From an uncultured Clostridia bacterium (GTDB lineage: Bacteria > Bacillota > Clostridia > Oscillospirales > Acutalibacteraceae), in assembly GCA_946184295.1 (NCBI GenBank), contig CAMHEZ010000017.1:1-47784 (forward strand): DNA of 47,784 bases, given 5' to 3'. Both the position numbers and the translations under genes were made by a program. The notes beneath the pieces are model-generated. The model worked only from the letters and a program-made list of their open reading frames with translations. It searched no databases and was not told the origin of the DNA. Below are positions 17,408 to 25,537 of this stretch, one piece after another; positions within the stretch are counted from its first letter, which is position 1, and every line of letters begins with the position of its first letter.

Positions 17408-17437
17408 TGTAGGGTTTCGCCGTTTCCGTGCGTCTAA
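17408..17437 (+). promoter_or_regulatory. Candidate ECF-type promoter of the sigma factor operon
   Basis: CGTCTAA (17431-17437) resembles the CGTC-type -10 element of ECF sigma promoters, with TGTAGGG (17408-17414) 16 bases upstream as the possible -35. It lies directly before the ECF sigma gene, as expected for autoregulation. No sigma-A promoter is evident here. Confidence 0.45.
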
Positions 17438-17461
17438 TCAAGTGAAAGGAGGAAACAGGGC

Positions 17462-17995
17462 ATGAATGATACGGTACCGCATGATTCCAATCAAAGCAAA
17501 TCCGAACGAATCGAACGCATGGTGGCGCAGTATGGCGACGGTGTGCTGCGGCTGTGCTGCCTATACATGGGCGACCTGTCGAGCGCGGAGGACGCGTGGC
17601 AGGAAACCTTTCTCAATGCCTTCCGTCATCTCGACGGATTCCGGCAGGAATGCTCCGAAAAGACGTGGCTCACAGGCATTGCCGTCAACGTGTGCCGCTC
17701 CAGCCTGCGGAGCGAGAAGCGCCGTCTCGGCCATTTGCAAATGCTCCCGGAGGGGGAAGAGGCGGAAACCCTGCCTGACCCTGCCGCTGAAATGTTGTAT
17801 GACGACACGATATTGCGCGAAATTCACGCGCTCAAGCCCAAGTACCGCGAGGTGATTCTGATGTATTATTATCAGGAGATGACGGCCAAGGAGATTGCCG
17901 CCGCGCTGGGGCTGAGTGAATCCGCCGTGACGGTGCGGCTGACCCGTGCGCGGGCACAATTGAAAGTCAAATTGCAGGATTGGTATGACAACTGA
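17462..17995 (+). CDS. ECF RNA polymerase sigma factor
   Basis: A 177-residue sigma-70 family protein with only regions 2 and 4. Region 2 includes LCCLYMGDLSSAEDAWQETFLNAFRHL and the following KTWLTGIAVNVCRS; region 4 includes LKPKYREVILMYYYQEMTAKEIA and the helix-turn-helix LGLSESAVTVRLTRAR. It directs RNA polymerase to stress promoters when released from its anti-sigma factor. AAAGGAGG lies 8 bases before the ATG. The DUF4179 gene 16 bases downstream is the likely membrane-bound anti-sigma partner. Confidence 0.92.
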   Translation: MNDTVPHDSNQSKSERIERMVAQYGDGVLRLCCLYMGDLSSAEDAWQETFLNAFRHLDGFRQECSEKTWLTGIAVNVCRSSLRSEKRRLGHLQMLPEGEEAETLPDPAAEMLYDDTILREIHALKPKYREVILMYYYQEMTAKEIAAALGLSESAVTVRLTRARAQLKVKLQDWYDN

Positions 17996-18011
17996 GAAGG
18001 AGTGGTGATGA

Positions 18012-19445
18012 ATGAAATCAGAAAACCAAGTTAACTTGAAAGAATATATGAATCATACAATGGAGGATATCAGGGTGAATGATGCGATGAAAAACAGCTT
18101 GATGGAGCGTATCCGTTCGGAGCAGGACGGACAAAAGGCGCAGAAGCCGGTTCGTAAAATTAACAGGAAGAAAATTATCATTATGGCAGCGGCGGCGGCG
18201 CTGATAGCGGCGTATCCCGTGACGGCGGGAGCACAGGCGGCCTATCGCGCGGTGTCCGAGTGGGTGACGGCTTCCGTGAGCGGCGAAGTGGCGCAGAATA
18301 TTTATGCCGTGAATGATTCTGTGACCGATCAGGGAATTAAAGTCGAAGTGGAGAGCGCGGTCAACGACAATCACAACGCGCTGGTCTTTATCACGGTGCA
18401 GGATACCGAGGGCAAGGGACGGCTCGCCGAGGACATCGACCTGTGCGACAGCTTCGACCTTGACATCGGCGGCCTGAAAGGTCATGTCGTCGCCACGGCA
18501 GTGATGGATTCCTATGACCCCGCCACCCAGACGGCCCGCTTCTACACCTATCAGACAATTCACGCCGATATCGCCGACAAGCCCGTGACAGCGCACCTGA
18601 CCGGCATCATGGCGCACAAGAATGAGATTCCCAACTGTGATACCGGCATAGACCTTGCCGCTATCGTACAGCAGCATCCCAAGGTCGGCGGCAGTGCCAT
18701 CAAGGATATTAACGGTGTCGGATATACCAACATAGAGGAACCCGCCAGACCCAAAAAGAGTGATGTTCTAACCCCCGACGTGATGGACGTGCCGCTGGGC
18801 AACGGGCTGGATTTCGTGCATATCAGCAACATCGGCTATATCGACGGGCGGCTGCACATTCAGACCCGCTGGGACGCGAGCTTTGATAACCACGGCGTCC
18901 TGAGGCTCTGCCGCAAGGATTACACCGGCGACTACACCGGCGACGAATTCTGGGATTCTGTCGCGCCGGTCAGCGGAATTGATACCATATATTTTGATAC
19001 CGCCGAGGACATAGCCAACAACAGTTTTTACTCCCACACCGAGCATATCGAATATCTCTTTGACGTATCGCCGGAGGATTTGCGGGATTACCACCTGATT
19101 GCCACGGATATGGTGCAGGACGGTACCCTGACACGGGGCGACTGGCAGGTGAAGTTCAAAATGCAGCACACCGACTCGCTCCTGCTGGACGGCGGCCGTC
19201 AGGCCAAGAGTGTGGAGATCACGCCGCTGGGCGTGTATGTGGAAGGCTACACCGGCAAGGACACGCCGGTCATTGTCATCACTTACGCCGACGGCTCGAC
19301 TGAGACGGTGGACTGCTTTGGGATGACATCTGTTTCCGGCATTTTTACCCGCCGCCGGAGCTGCTATGCCGAAATCCTTCTGGAAAAGCCGCTGAGTGAT
19401 ATTGCCTCCGTGACGATTGACGGAGAGGCCATTGATCCTTCATAA
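18012..19445 (+). CDS. DUF4179 membrane protein, putative anti-sigma factor
   Basis: A 477-residue protein with a short cytoplasmic N-terminus (about 50 residues), one TM helix at about 54-76 and a large outer domain of the DUF4179 type. Proteins with this layout are regularly encoded next to ECF sigma factors in Firmicutes and are thought to hold the sigma factor at the membrane. The N-terminal segment (EYMNHTMEDIRVNDAMKNSL) would bind the sigma factor; the outer part may sense envelope state. AAGGAG precedes the ATG. A terminator follows. The anti-sigma role is inferred from context, not demonstrated. Confidence 0.82.
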   Translation: MKSENQVNLKEYMNHTMEDIRVNDAMKNSLMERIRSEQDGQKAQKPVRKINRKKIIIMAAAAALIAAYPVTAGAQAAYRAVSEWVTASVSGEVAQNIYAVNDSVTDQGIKVEVESAVNDNHNALVFITVQDTEGKGRLAEDIDLCDSFDLDIGGLKGHVVATAVMDSYDPATQTARFYTYQTIHADIADKPVTAHLTGIMAHKNEIPNCDTGIDLAAIVQQHPKVGGSAIKDINGVGYTNIEEPARPKKSDVLTPDVMDVPLGNGLDFVHISNIGYIDGRLHIQTRWDASFDNHGVLRLCRKDYTGDYTGDEFWDSVAPVSGIDTIYFDTAEDIANNSFYSHTEHIEYLFDVSPEDLRDYHLIATDMVQDGTLTRGDWQVKFKMQHTDSLLLDGGRQAKSVEITPLGVYVEGYTGKDTPVIVITYADGSTETVDCFGMTSVSGIFTRRRSCYAEILLEKPLSDIASVTIDGEAIDPS

Positions 19446-19467
19446 TCTATCATCTGGTATCTGAATT

Positions 19468-19518
19468 GAAACGGGTCGTTGCTCCCAAGAAGGGGGCGAC
19501 GATCCGTTTCGGTTTTTT
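19468..19518 (+). terminator. Terminator of the sigma/anti-sigma operon
   Basis: GAAACGGGTCGTTGCTCCC pairs with the following GGGGGCGACGATCCGTTTC with small bulges, then GG and seven T. Confidence 0.85.
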
Positions 19519-19557
19519 TCTTTACATTTGATTTCTGTGTATAAATGAGGAATGGTG

Positions 19558-19586
19558 TTGACATTTTGGCAGTTTTCAAGTAGAAT
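19558..19586 (+). promoter_or_regulatory. Promoter of the lysyl-tRNA synthetase operon
   Basis: Consensus TTGACA (19558-19563) and TAGAAT (19581-19586) with a 17-base spacer, about 35 bases before the ribosome site. The leader is too short for a T-box. Confidence 0.75.
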
Positions 19587-19628
19587 ATATTGAAATACTT
19601 TTTATGCTATTAGGAGAGTTGCCATACC

Positions 19629-21650
19629 ATGCATTGGTCAGAAGAAATCGCAGAGCGTATTATTGCGCGCAATCCCGATAAGGAAGAATACGTTTGTGCC
19701 GCGGGCATCAGCCCCTCCGGCTCGATACACATCGGCAATTTCCGCGACATTGCCACCAGCTATTTTGTCGTGCGTGCCCTGAGAGCAAAGGGCCGCAAGG
19801 CCAAGCTGCTCTTTTCGTGGGACGAGTTTGACAGACTGAGAAAAGTTCCCGTGAACGTCGCCAAGGTCGATGACAATATGGAGCAGTTCATCGGCAAGCC
19901 CTATGTGGACGTCAAAAATCCCTTCCCGGATTCCGACGCCAAGACTTACGCCGAATACTTCGAGCGGGAGTTTATGGCTTCTATCGAGAAATTCGGCATT
20001 GAGATGGACTATCGCTATCAGTCCGAGATGTACCGTTCCGGCAAGTACACCGACTATATCCTCCACGCCATCAGGCACCGAGGCGAAATTTTCGACATTC
20101 TCGACAGCCACCGCACGCAGGACGCGCAGGAGGGCGAGCGCGAGGCTTATTTTCCGGTAGGCATTTACTGCCACGCCTGCGGCAAGGATACCACCAAGAT
20201 TACCGCTTTCAATGAAGAAGAAATGACCGCCGAGTATGAGTGCGCCTGCGGCCATCACGCCTCTTTCAACTTCCGCACCGAGCACAACTGCAAGCTCGCG
20301 TGGAAGATCGACTGGCCCATGCGCTGGAAATTTGAGGGCGTGGACTTTGAGCCGGGCGGAAAGGATCATGCCACCGTCAACGGCAGCTACGACACCAGCA
20401 AGGAGATTTCCAAGGCGATTTTTGACTTTGAGCCGCCTATTTTCCAAGGATACGAGTTCATCGGCATCAAGGGCACGACCGGCAAGATGTCCGGCTCCTC
20501 CGGCCTCAATCTCACACCTGAGGCGCTGTTGAAGATTTACCAGCCCGAGGTCATTCTGTGGCTGTACTCCAAGACCGAGCCGCTCAAGGCGTTCGATTTC
20601 TGCTTTGATGACGGCATCCTGCGCCAGTATTTTGAGTTTGACAAGATGTATAACGCCGTCAAGGACGGCACGGCGGACGATTACGTCAAGACCATCATGT
20701 ACAACACCACCATCGGCGACCGCACGATTGAGACAGTGCCCATGAGCCTGCTGGTGCAGCTCGGTTCCGTCGTGGATTTCAATATTCCCATGCTGGAGAC
20801 CGTGTTTGAGAAGATCGGCACGCCCTACAAGTACGAGCAGTTCGCCGACCGTCTCGACCGCGCCAAGTACTGGCTGGAGCAGTGTGCCCCCGATCAGGTC
20901 AACAAGCTCCGCGTTACCCGCAATTTCGAGGTGTTCAATGCCTTGTCCGACGAGGAAAAGAAGGCAATCGAACTGCTGCGTGATTACATCGCGAAGGGCG
21001 GCTATACGCTCGACGAGCTGAACACCGAGCTGTATGACATTCCCAAGCGCGTGTATGATGTTTCCTCCGTGACCGACAAGGAGCTGAAAAAACTCCAGGG
21101 CGCATTCTTCAAGAGTGTCTACAAGCTGCTCATCGACCGTGAGAAGGGCCCGCGTCTGTATCTCTTCCTCTATGCGATCGACCCCGAGCGCTATGTCAGG
21201 CTGCTGGATTTCTCTTATCCGCAGACGGAAGAAGAAATCGAGCTGGACAAGCCGCCCGTGGAGGAAGTCGAGGAAGCGCCTGCCAAGGTGTACGGCGACC
21301 CCGACCCGGTCGCGGACATCAAGGACGAAATCGACATCGACACCTTCTCAAAGATCGACCTGCGCGTGTGCAAGATTGTCAAGGCACAGGAAATCCGCAA
21401 GTCGGCCAACTGCCTGAAGCTCACACTATTTGACGGTTTGAAGGAGCGCGTCATCGTGTCGAGCATCAAGCACGACTACACCTGTGAACAGCTGGTGGGC
21501 AAAAAGATTATCGTGGTAGCCAACCTCGCCCCGGCTCGCTTCTCCGGCGTGCAGAGCAACGGTATGCTGCTGGCAGCGACCAATAACGCCTGCGGCTGTC
21601 AGGTCATCTTTGTGGACGATATTGTCCCCGAAGGAACCGCCATCAGATAA
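19629..21650 (+). CDS. lysS: Class I lysyl-tRNA synthetase with C-terminal tRNA-binding domain
   Basis: A 673-residue enzyme that charges tRNA-Lys. It is of the class I (archaeal-type) LysRS, not the usual class II: the N-terminus has HIGN (34-37) in GISPSGSIHIGNFRD, and KMSGS (286-290) replaces KMSKS, as is usual for this class. CHACGKDTTK with CACGHH is a zinc-ribbon-like insert. Class I LysRS is normally about 520-560 residues. Here residues about 570-673 add a domain of the EMAP-II/Trbp111/MetRS-C type (IDLRVCKIVKAQEIRKSANC), which binds tRNA and is typical of methionyl-tRNA synthetase. An acidic linker (540-565) joins the two. AGGAGAG precedes the ATG. Confidence 0.92.
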   Translation: MHWSEEIAERIIARNPDKEEYVCAAGISPSGSIHIGNFRDIATSYFVVRALRAKGRKAKLLFSWDEFDRLRKVPVNVAKVDDNMEQFIGKPYVDVKNPFPDSDAKTYAEYFEREFMASIEKFGIEMDYRYQSEMYRSGKYTDYILHAIRHRGEIFDILDSHRTQDAQEGEREAYFPVGIYCHACGKDTTKITAFNEEEMTAEYECACGHHASFNFRTEHNCKLAWKIDWPMRWKFEGVDFEPGGKDHATVNGSYDTSKEISKAIFDFEPPIFQGYEFIGIKGTTGKMSGSSGLNLTPEALLKIYQPEVILWLYSKTEPLKAFDFCFDDGILRQYFEFDKMYNAVKDGTADDYVKTIMYNTTIGDRTIETVPMSLLVQLGSVVDFNIPMLETVFEKIGTPYKYEQFADRLDRAKYWLEQCAPDQVNKLRVTRNFEVFNALSDEEKKAIELLRDYIAKGGYTLDELNTELYDIPKRVYDVSSVTDKELKKLQGAFFKSVYKLLIDREKGPRLYLFLYAIDPERYVRLLDFSYPQTEEEIELDKPPVEEVEEAPAKVYGDPDPVADIKDEIDIDTFSKIDLRVCKIVKAQEIRKSANCLKLTLFDGLKERVIVSSIKHDYTCEQLVGKKIIVVANLAPARFSGVQSNGMLLAATNNACGCQVIFVDDIVPEGTAIR

Positions 21651-21704
21651 GCCGCGCAGCGGCTCCGGCACATACGAAAATTAGACAAAACAAGGTGATG
21701 GATT

Positions 21705-22376
21705 ATGATGCAGCAGAAAAAACTGATTGTCATCGAGGGGCTGGACGGCAGCGGCAAGGCCACGCAGACGCAGCTTCTCTGCCGCCGTCTGGAAGAAGCC
21801 GGTCACAACATCAGACACATCTCTTTCCCGAATTACGCGGAATCCTCTTCCGCTTTGGTCAAGAGCTATCTTGCGGGAGAGTTTGGCGGCTCGCCCGACG
21901 CGGTCAACGCCTATGCCGCGTCGAGCTTCTACGCGGTGGATCGGTACGCGGCGTACAAAAAGCACTGGCGGACGGATTACCTGAATGGCATGACGATTGT
22001 CGCCGACCGCTACACCACATCTAATGCCGTTTATCAAATGACCAAGCTGCCTCACAGCGAATGGGACGCTTATCTCGCGTGGCTGGCGGATTACGAGTAC
22101 CGGCTGCTGGAACTGCCCCGTCCCGACGTGGTGATTTATCTGGATATGCCGACCGAACTGGCGCAGCGGCTGATTGCCGGGCGGTACGGCGGCAACGAAT
22201 CCAAAAAGGATATTCATGAGGCTGACGCGGCTTTCCAGGAGCAGTGCCGCGCATCGGCGCTCTATGCCGCCAAGCAGTTAGGCTGGCATGTCGTGGCTTG
22301 CAGCGAAAACGGCGCGCCATTGCATGTGGACGCTATTGGGCAGCAGGTGTTTCAATATGTCAGGCGTTATCTTTAA
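21705..22376 (+). CDS. tmk: Thymidylate kinase family protein
   Basis: A 223-residue P-loop nucleotide kinase. It has EGLDGSGKATQTQ (11-23) as P-loop, the DRY motif in VADRYTTSNAVYQM and the downstream VVIYLDMPTELAQRL. It would phosphorylate dTMP to dTDP. The P-loop has Ala-Thr where Ser/Thr-Thr is usual, and the protein is slightly longer than the housekeeping type, so it could be a second thymidylate or deoxynucleoside kinase. It follows lysS by 54 bases and ends 3 bases before the DUF2156 gene. Confidence 0.85.
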   Translation: MMQQKKLIVIEGLDGSGKATQTQLLCRRLEEAGHNIRHISFPNYAESSSALVKSYLAGEFGGSPDAVNAYAASSFYAVDRYAAYKKHWRTDYLNGMTIVADRYTTSNAVYQMTKLPHSEWDAYLAWLADYEYRLLELPRPDVVIYLDMPTELAQRLIAGRYGGNESKKDIHEADAAFQEQCRASALYAAKQLGWHVVACSENGAPLHVDAIGQQVFQYVRRYL

Positions 22377-22379
22377 GAA

Positions 22380-23306
22380 ATGAACGAGCTGTCGTTTCAT
22401 AAGCCGACGCTGGACGATAAACCGTGGGTCGATGACGTTTTCAGCGGCACGGCGTATTATGGCTGCTTCTGCACCTTTGCCACGTTCTTTTTGTGGAAGG
22501 ACATGTATGCCACCGAAGTGACGCACTTCCAAAACGCTTTGCTGACCCGTGGTCGGGGCAGCGACGGCAGCCTTTATTACATGTACCCGATGGGCAGGGA
22601 TTACGATATCCGCGCCTGCATTGAAGCAATGCGGGCCGACGCGGCCGCGCAGGGGCAGACCTTGCTCATTTACTGCGCGGAGGAGTGGCAGTGCGACGAA
22701 CTGCGCACGGCTTTTCCCGGTGCATTTGCCTATGAGGCAACCCGTAGCGAGTTTGATTATCTCTATCGTTCAGAGCATCTGGTTCATCTGAGTGGCAAGA
22801 AATTTCACGCCAAGCGCAACCACATCAGCCGGTTCACCCGTCTGTACCCCGACTGGCAGTATGAGAATATTTCATCCGCCAATCTGGCCGAATGTGCGGC
22901 CTTTGTCGGCCGGTGGCTGGATCAAGCGGTCGCGCAGGAAACCGACGAAGAACAGATTTTTGAGTTGTGTATGGAAAACTCCGCGATAGCGCTGGCTTTG
23001 CGGCATTTTGAGACGCTGGGGCTGGTGGGCGGTTTGCTCCGTGTGAACGGAAATGTCATGGCTGTGACCATCGGAGAACCCATCAATTCCCGCGTCTTCG
23101 TGACGCACTTTGAAAAGGCCGACACAAATTTTGACGGCGCGTATGCCGTCATCAACCAACAGTTTGCCATGAATCAACTGGCATCGTATGAATATATCAA
23201 CCGCGAGGAGGATATGGGGCGGGAGGGCTTGCGTAAGGCCAAGCTCTCGTATCATCCCGACATCCTGCTCGAAAAATACTGTGTCCGGGAGATTCCGGCG
23301 CGGTAA
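22380..23306 (+). CDS. DUF2156 (phosphatidylglycerol lysyltransferase-like) domain protein
   Basis: A 308-residue soluble protein of the COG4866/DUF2156 group with a tandem GNAT fold. The blocks VHLSGKKFHAKRNHISRFTR, GGLLRVNGNVMAVTIGEP and YEYINREEDMGREGLRKAKLSYHP are characteristic. Related domains transfer aminoacyl groups from aminoacyl-tRNA to lipids, but members without the membrane part have no firmly known substrate. It starts 3 bases after the thymidylate kinase stop, so the two are coupled. Its position in the same transcription unit as lysyl-tRNA synthetase is suggestive of a Lys-tRNA donor, which is speculative. Confidence 0.8.
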   Translation: MNELSFHKPTLDDKPWVDDVFSGTAYYGCFCTFATFFLWKDMYATEVTHFQNALLTRGRGSDGSLYYMYPMGRDYDIRACIEAMRADAAAQGQTLLIYCAEEWQCDELRTAFPGAFAYEATRSEFDYLYRSEHLVHLSGKKFHAKRNHISRFTRLYPDWQYENISSANLAECAAFVGRWLDQAVAQETDEEQIFELCMENSAIALALRHFETLGLVGGLLRVNGNVMAVTIGEPINSRVFVTHFEKADTNFDGAYAVINQQFAMNQLASYEYINREEDMGREGLRKAKLSYHPDILLEKYCVREIPAR

Positions 23307-23334
23307 CTCTTGGCAAGGCAGGTGACGGCAGCGT

Positions 23335-24246
23335 ATGGTTATCTTTCCGCAGGACAGCATGAGGAGCGATCTGATTCGCCTTTGGCGCGCCTGCTTTCAT
23401 GACAGCGATGAGTATATCCATTATTTTTTTGACAACCGCTATGTGCCTGACAACTGCCTCGTGTATCTTGACGAATCTATTCGCCGCCCGGTCGCCATGC
23501 TGCATCTGCTGCCGACAGGTATCTCGGAGGACGGCGGACTGGTGAAGGCGCAGTATCTTTACGCCGCCTGCACCCGTTCGGATTACCGCCGACAGGGCAT
23601 CATGGCACAATTGATTGACACGGCGCGCAAGCTGGGACATTCCCGCGGGGTGAAATACACACTGACTGTGCCTGCCGAATCGCGTCTGTTCCGCTATTAT
23701 GTCAAGCAGGGATTTCACCGCTGCTATAAGGTGCGTATGGTCTACATGGATCGCAGTGACCTGCGTTATCTCTGCAAAAACCGGATCATGGTGCCGGGCA
23801 CACCGCGTGACACCATGATGAAGCTCAGCGAGGTGTGTGAATTTCGCCGCAACATGCTGGTGGATCGCGAGGGCTATGTCAATTGGGATATGGGCGCTTT
23901 TCGTTATGCGGTCGGCTGCCATGAGCACGACGGCGGACATGTTGTCACACTCGCTTACAACGGAGACTGCGGCTACGCGTTCTGCCGTCTCGACGGGACA
24001 GCTGTGACAATCTCGGAATTTATTGTGAAGGAGCATTTTGCTTCCGCACTCATCAAGCGCATTCTTCAGAGCTATCCCAAGGCGCAGCGTTTTGTGTTTC
24101 GTTTGCCGGTGTGCGATACCTTCTTTGAACGGTACGGTGAGGTACTGGATTTTGCCATGATTTCCCGCAATGACGGCAAAAATCCCGTTTCAATTACCAC
24201 GCTGGAGGGAATGCGGGCACCCTATCTGGGATTGCCGCTGGATTAG
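23335..24246 (+). CDS. GNAT family N-acetyltransferase
   Basis: A 303-residue protein with an N-terminal GNAT domain: the acetyl-CoA binding motif is TRSDYRRQGIMAQLIDTA (about residues 80-97), followed by the RLFRYYVKQGFHR block. The C-terminal half (about 180-303) looks like the second, SCP2/GNAT-like domain of the Eis/COG4552 type. It would acetylate an amine or protein; the substrate is unknown. It follows the DUF2156 gene by 28 bases. Confidence 0.82.
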   Translation: MVIFPQDSMRSDLIRLWRACFHDSDEYIHYFFDNRYVPDNCLVYLDESIRRPVAMLHLLPTGISEDGGLVKAQYLYAACTRSDYRRQGIMAQLIDTARKLGHSRGVKYTLTVPAESRLFRYYVKQGFHRCYKVRMVYMDRSDLRYLCKNRIMVPGTPRDTMMKLSEVCEFRRNMLVDREGYVNWDMGAFRYAVGCHEHDGGHVVTLAYNGDCGYAFCRLDGTAVTISEFIVKEHFASALIKRILQSYPKAQRFVFRLPVCDTFFERYGEVLDFAMISRNDGKNPVSITTLEGMRAPYLGLPLD

Positions 24247-24273
24247 CGGTTTCATTTATTTAAAATTTTTTCA

Positions 24274-24301
24274 TTGTCAAATCACATAAATATGTTATAA
24301 T
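24274..24301 (+). promoter_or_regulatory. Promoter upstream of the DJ-1 gene
   Basis: TTGTCA (24274-24279) and consensus TATAAT (24296-24301) with a 16-base spacer. It starts a new unit after the GNAT gene. Confidence 0.6.
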
Positions 24302-24320
24302 TGAAAGGAATGATCGCGAT

Positions 24321-24860
24321 ATGGTATATGTCATGCTCGCAGAGGGCTTTGAGGAAGTCGAGGCCCTGGCTCCCGTGGATATGCTGCGGCGCGCCGGTGT
24401 GAATGTGCTAACGGTCGGTGTGACGGGCGAAGCGGTGCGCGGTTCCCACGGCATTGTGGTGGCTGCCGATATCACCGCCGAGCAAATGGATATGGCGGAC
24501 GCGGAGATGATCATGCTGCCCGGCGGCATGCCCGGAACGCTGAACCTCGAAAAATCCGAGTATGTTCTTGCCGCGCTGGAATATTGCTATGAGAACGGCA
24601 TTCACATTGCCGCCATTTGTGCCGCACCGTCGATTCTGGGACACAGAGGCTATCTCAGGGGTAGGTATGCGACCTGCTTCCCCGGCTATGAGAGTGAGCT
24701 TAATTGCCGCAAGGTGTCCGACAAACCTGTCATCACCGACAACGGCATCACCACTGCCAAGAGCGCGGGTTATGCCGTGAATTTCGGGTGCGAGCTGGTC
24801 AATGTGCTGCTGGGACCCGAAAAGGCCACCGCAGTTTCCGACGCGGTCTATCAGCCATGA
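24321..24860 (+). CDS. DJ-1/PfpI family protein
   Basis: A 179-residue member of the DJ-1 family, whose members act in methylglyoxal detoxification, protein deglycation or redox sensing. The nucleophile elbow is AAICAAPSILG with Cys100; Glu14 in LAEGFEEVEA is the conserved partner acid. GGMPGTLNL is another family block. GAAAGGA precedes the ATG. Its last bases overlap the start of the 5-formyl-THF cyclo-ligase gene (ATGA), a sign of coupling. Confidence 0.9.
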   Translation: MVYVMLAEGFEEVEALAPVDMLRRAGVNVLTVGVTGEAVRGSHGIVVAADITAEQMDMADAEMIMLPGGMPGTLNLEKSEYVLAALEYCYENGIHIAAICAAPSILGHRGYLRGRYATCFPGYESELNCRKVSDKPVITDNGITTAKSAGYAVNFGCELVNVLLGPEKATAVSDAVYQP

Positions 24861-25492
24861 AGGAAGATATCAGACAAGTCAAAAACGCGCTCCGGTTGCG
24901 TATGAAGGCAGTCCGTCAGGCGATGCCGCCGGACGAAAAGGCGGATTTCGACAGCCGGATCAGGGAGACGTTTTTGCACAGCACGTCTTACACCAAGAGC
25001 AGTGTGATCCTGACTTATGTTTCCACACCGATTGAAGTGGACACACTTGCCATCATCGAGACTGCCCTCAATGACGGCAAGCGCGTGGCCTGTCCGCGCT
25101 GTGTGGACGGTACACGCCGCATGGAATTTTATTATATTGATTCGTTGACAGAGCTTTCACCCGGTACATTTGGCGTGCCGGAGCCGGAGGCAAACCCGTG
25201 GCGGCTCTATCAGGAGGAGTCTCACCCGATCTGCATTGTGCCGGGGTTGGCCTTCGATCGCTGGGGGTATCGGCTGGGCTACGGCAAGGGGTATTACGAC
25301 AGGTTCCTCTCGGGCTACAAGGGCTGGACGGTGGGACTGTGCTACAGCTCCTGTGTGGAGTATAAGCTGCCCCACGGACGGTATGACAGAGCCGTTGACC
25401 GGCTGATTACCGAGAAATATCTGCGCCGTTGCACCGACGGGCGTTCCGGGGGCGGATATGCGCCCTTCGGAAAGCATTTGATAAAACGATAA
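24857..25492 (+). CDS. 5-formyltetrahydrofolate cyclo-ligase
   Basis: A 211-residue enzyme that converts 5-formyl-THF to 5,10-methenyl-THF using ATP, in folate one-carbon metabolism. The family signature GLAFDRWGYRLGYGKGYYDRFL is complete, and the N-terminus (KNALRLRMKAVRQAMPPDEK) is typical. The start is the ATG at 24857, overlapping the stop of the DJ-1 gene by 4 bases. MltG follows about 45 bases downstream. Confidence 0.93.
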   Translation: MKEDIRQVKNALRLRMKAVRQAMPPDEKADFDSRIRETFLHSTSYTKSSVILTYVSTPIEVDTLAIIETALNDGKRVACPRCVDGTRRMEFYYIDSLTELSPGTFGVPEPEANPWRLYQEESHPICIVPGLAFDRWGYRLGYGKGYYDRFLSGYKGWTVGLCYSSCVEYKLPHGRYDRAVDRLITEKYLRRCTDGRSGGGYAPFGKHLIKR

Positions 25493-25537
25493 CCGGCATC
25501 GTGATGCGGGATACGCAGAATCATAGGAGGTATGGGT

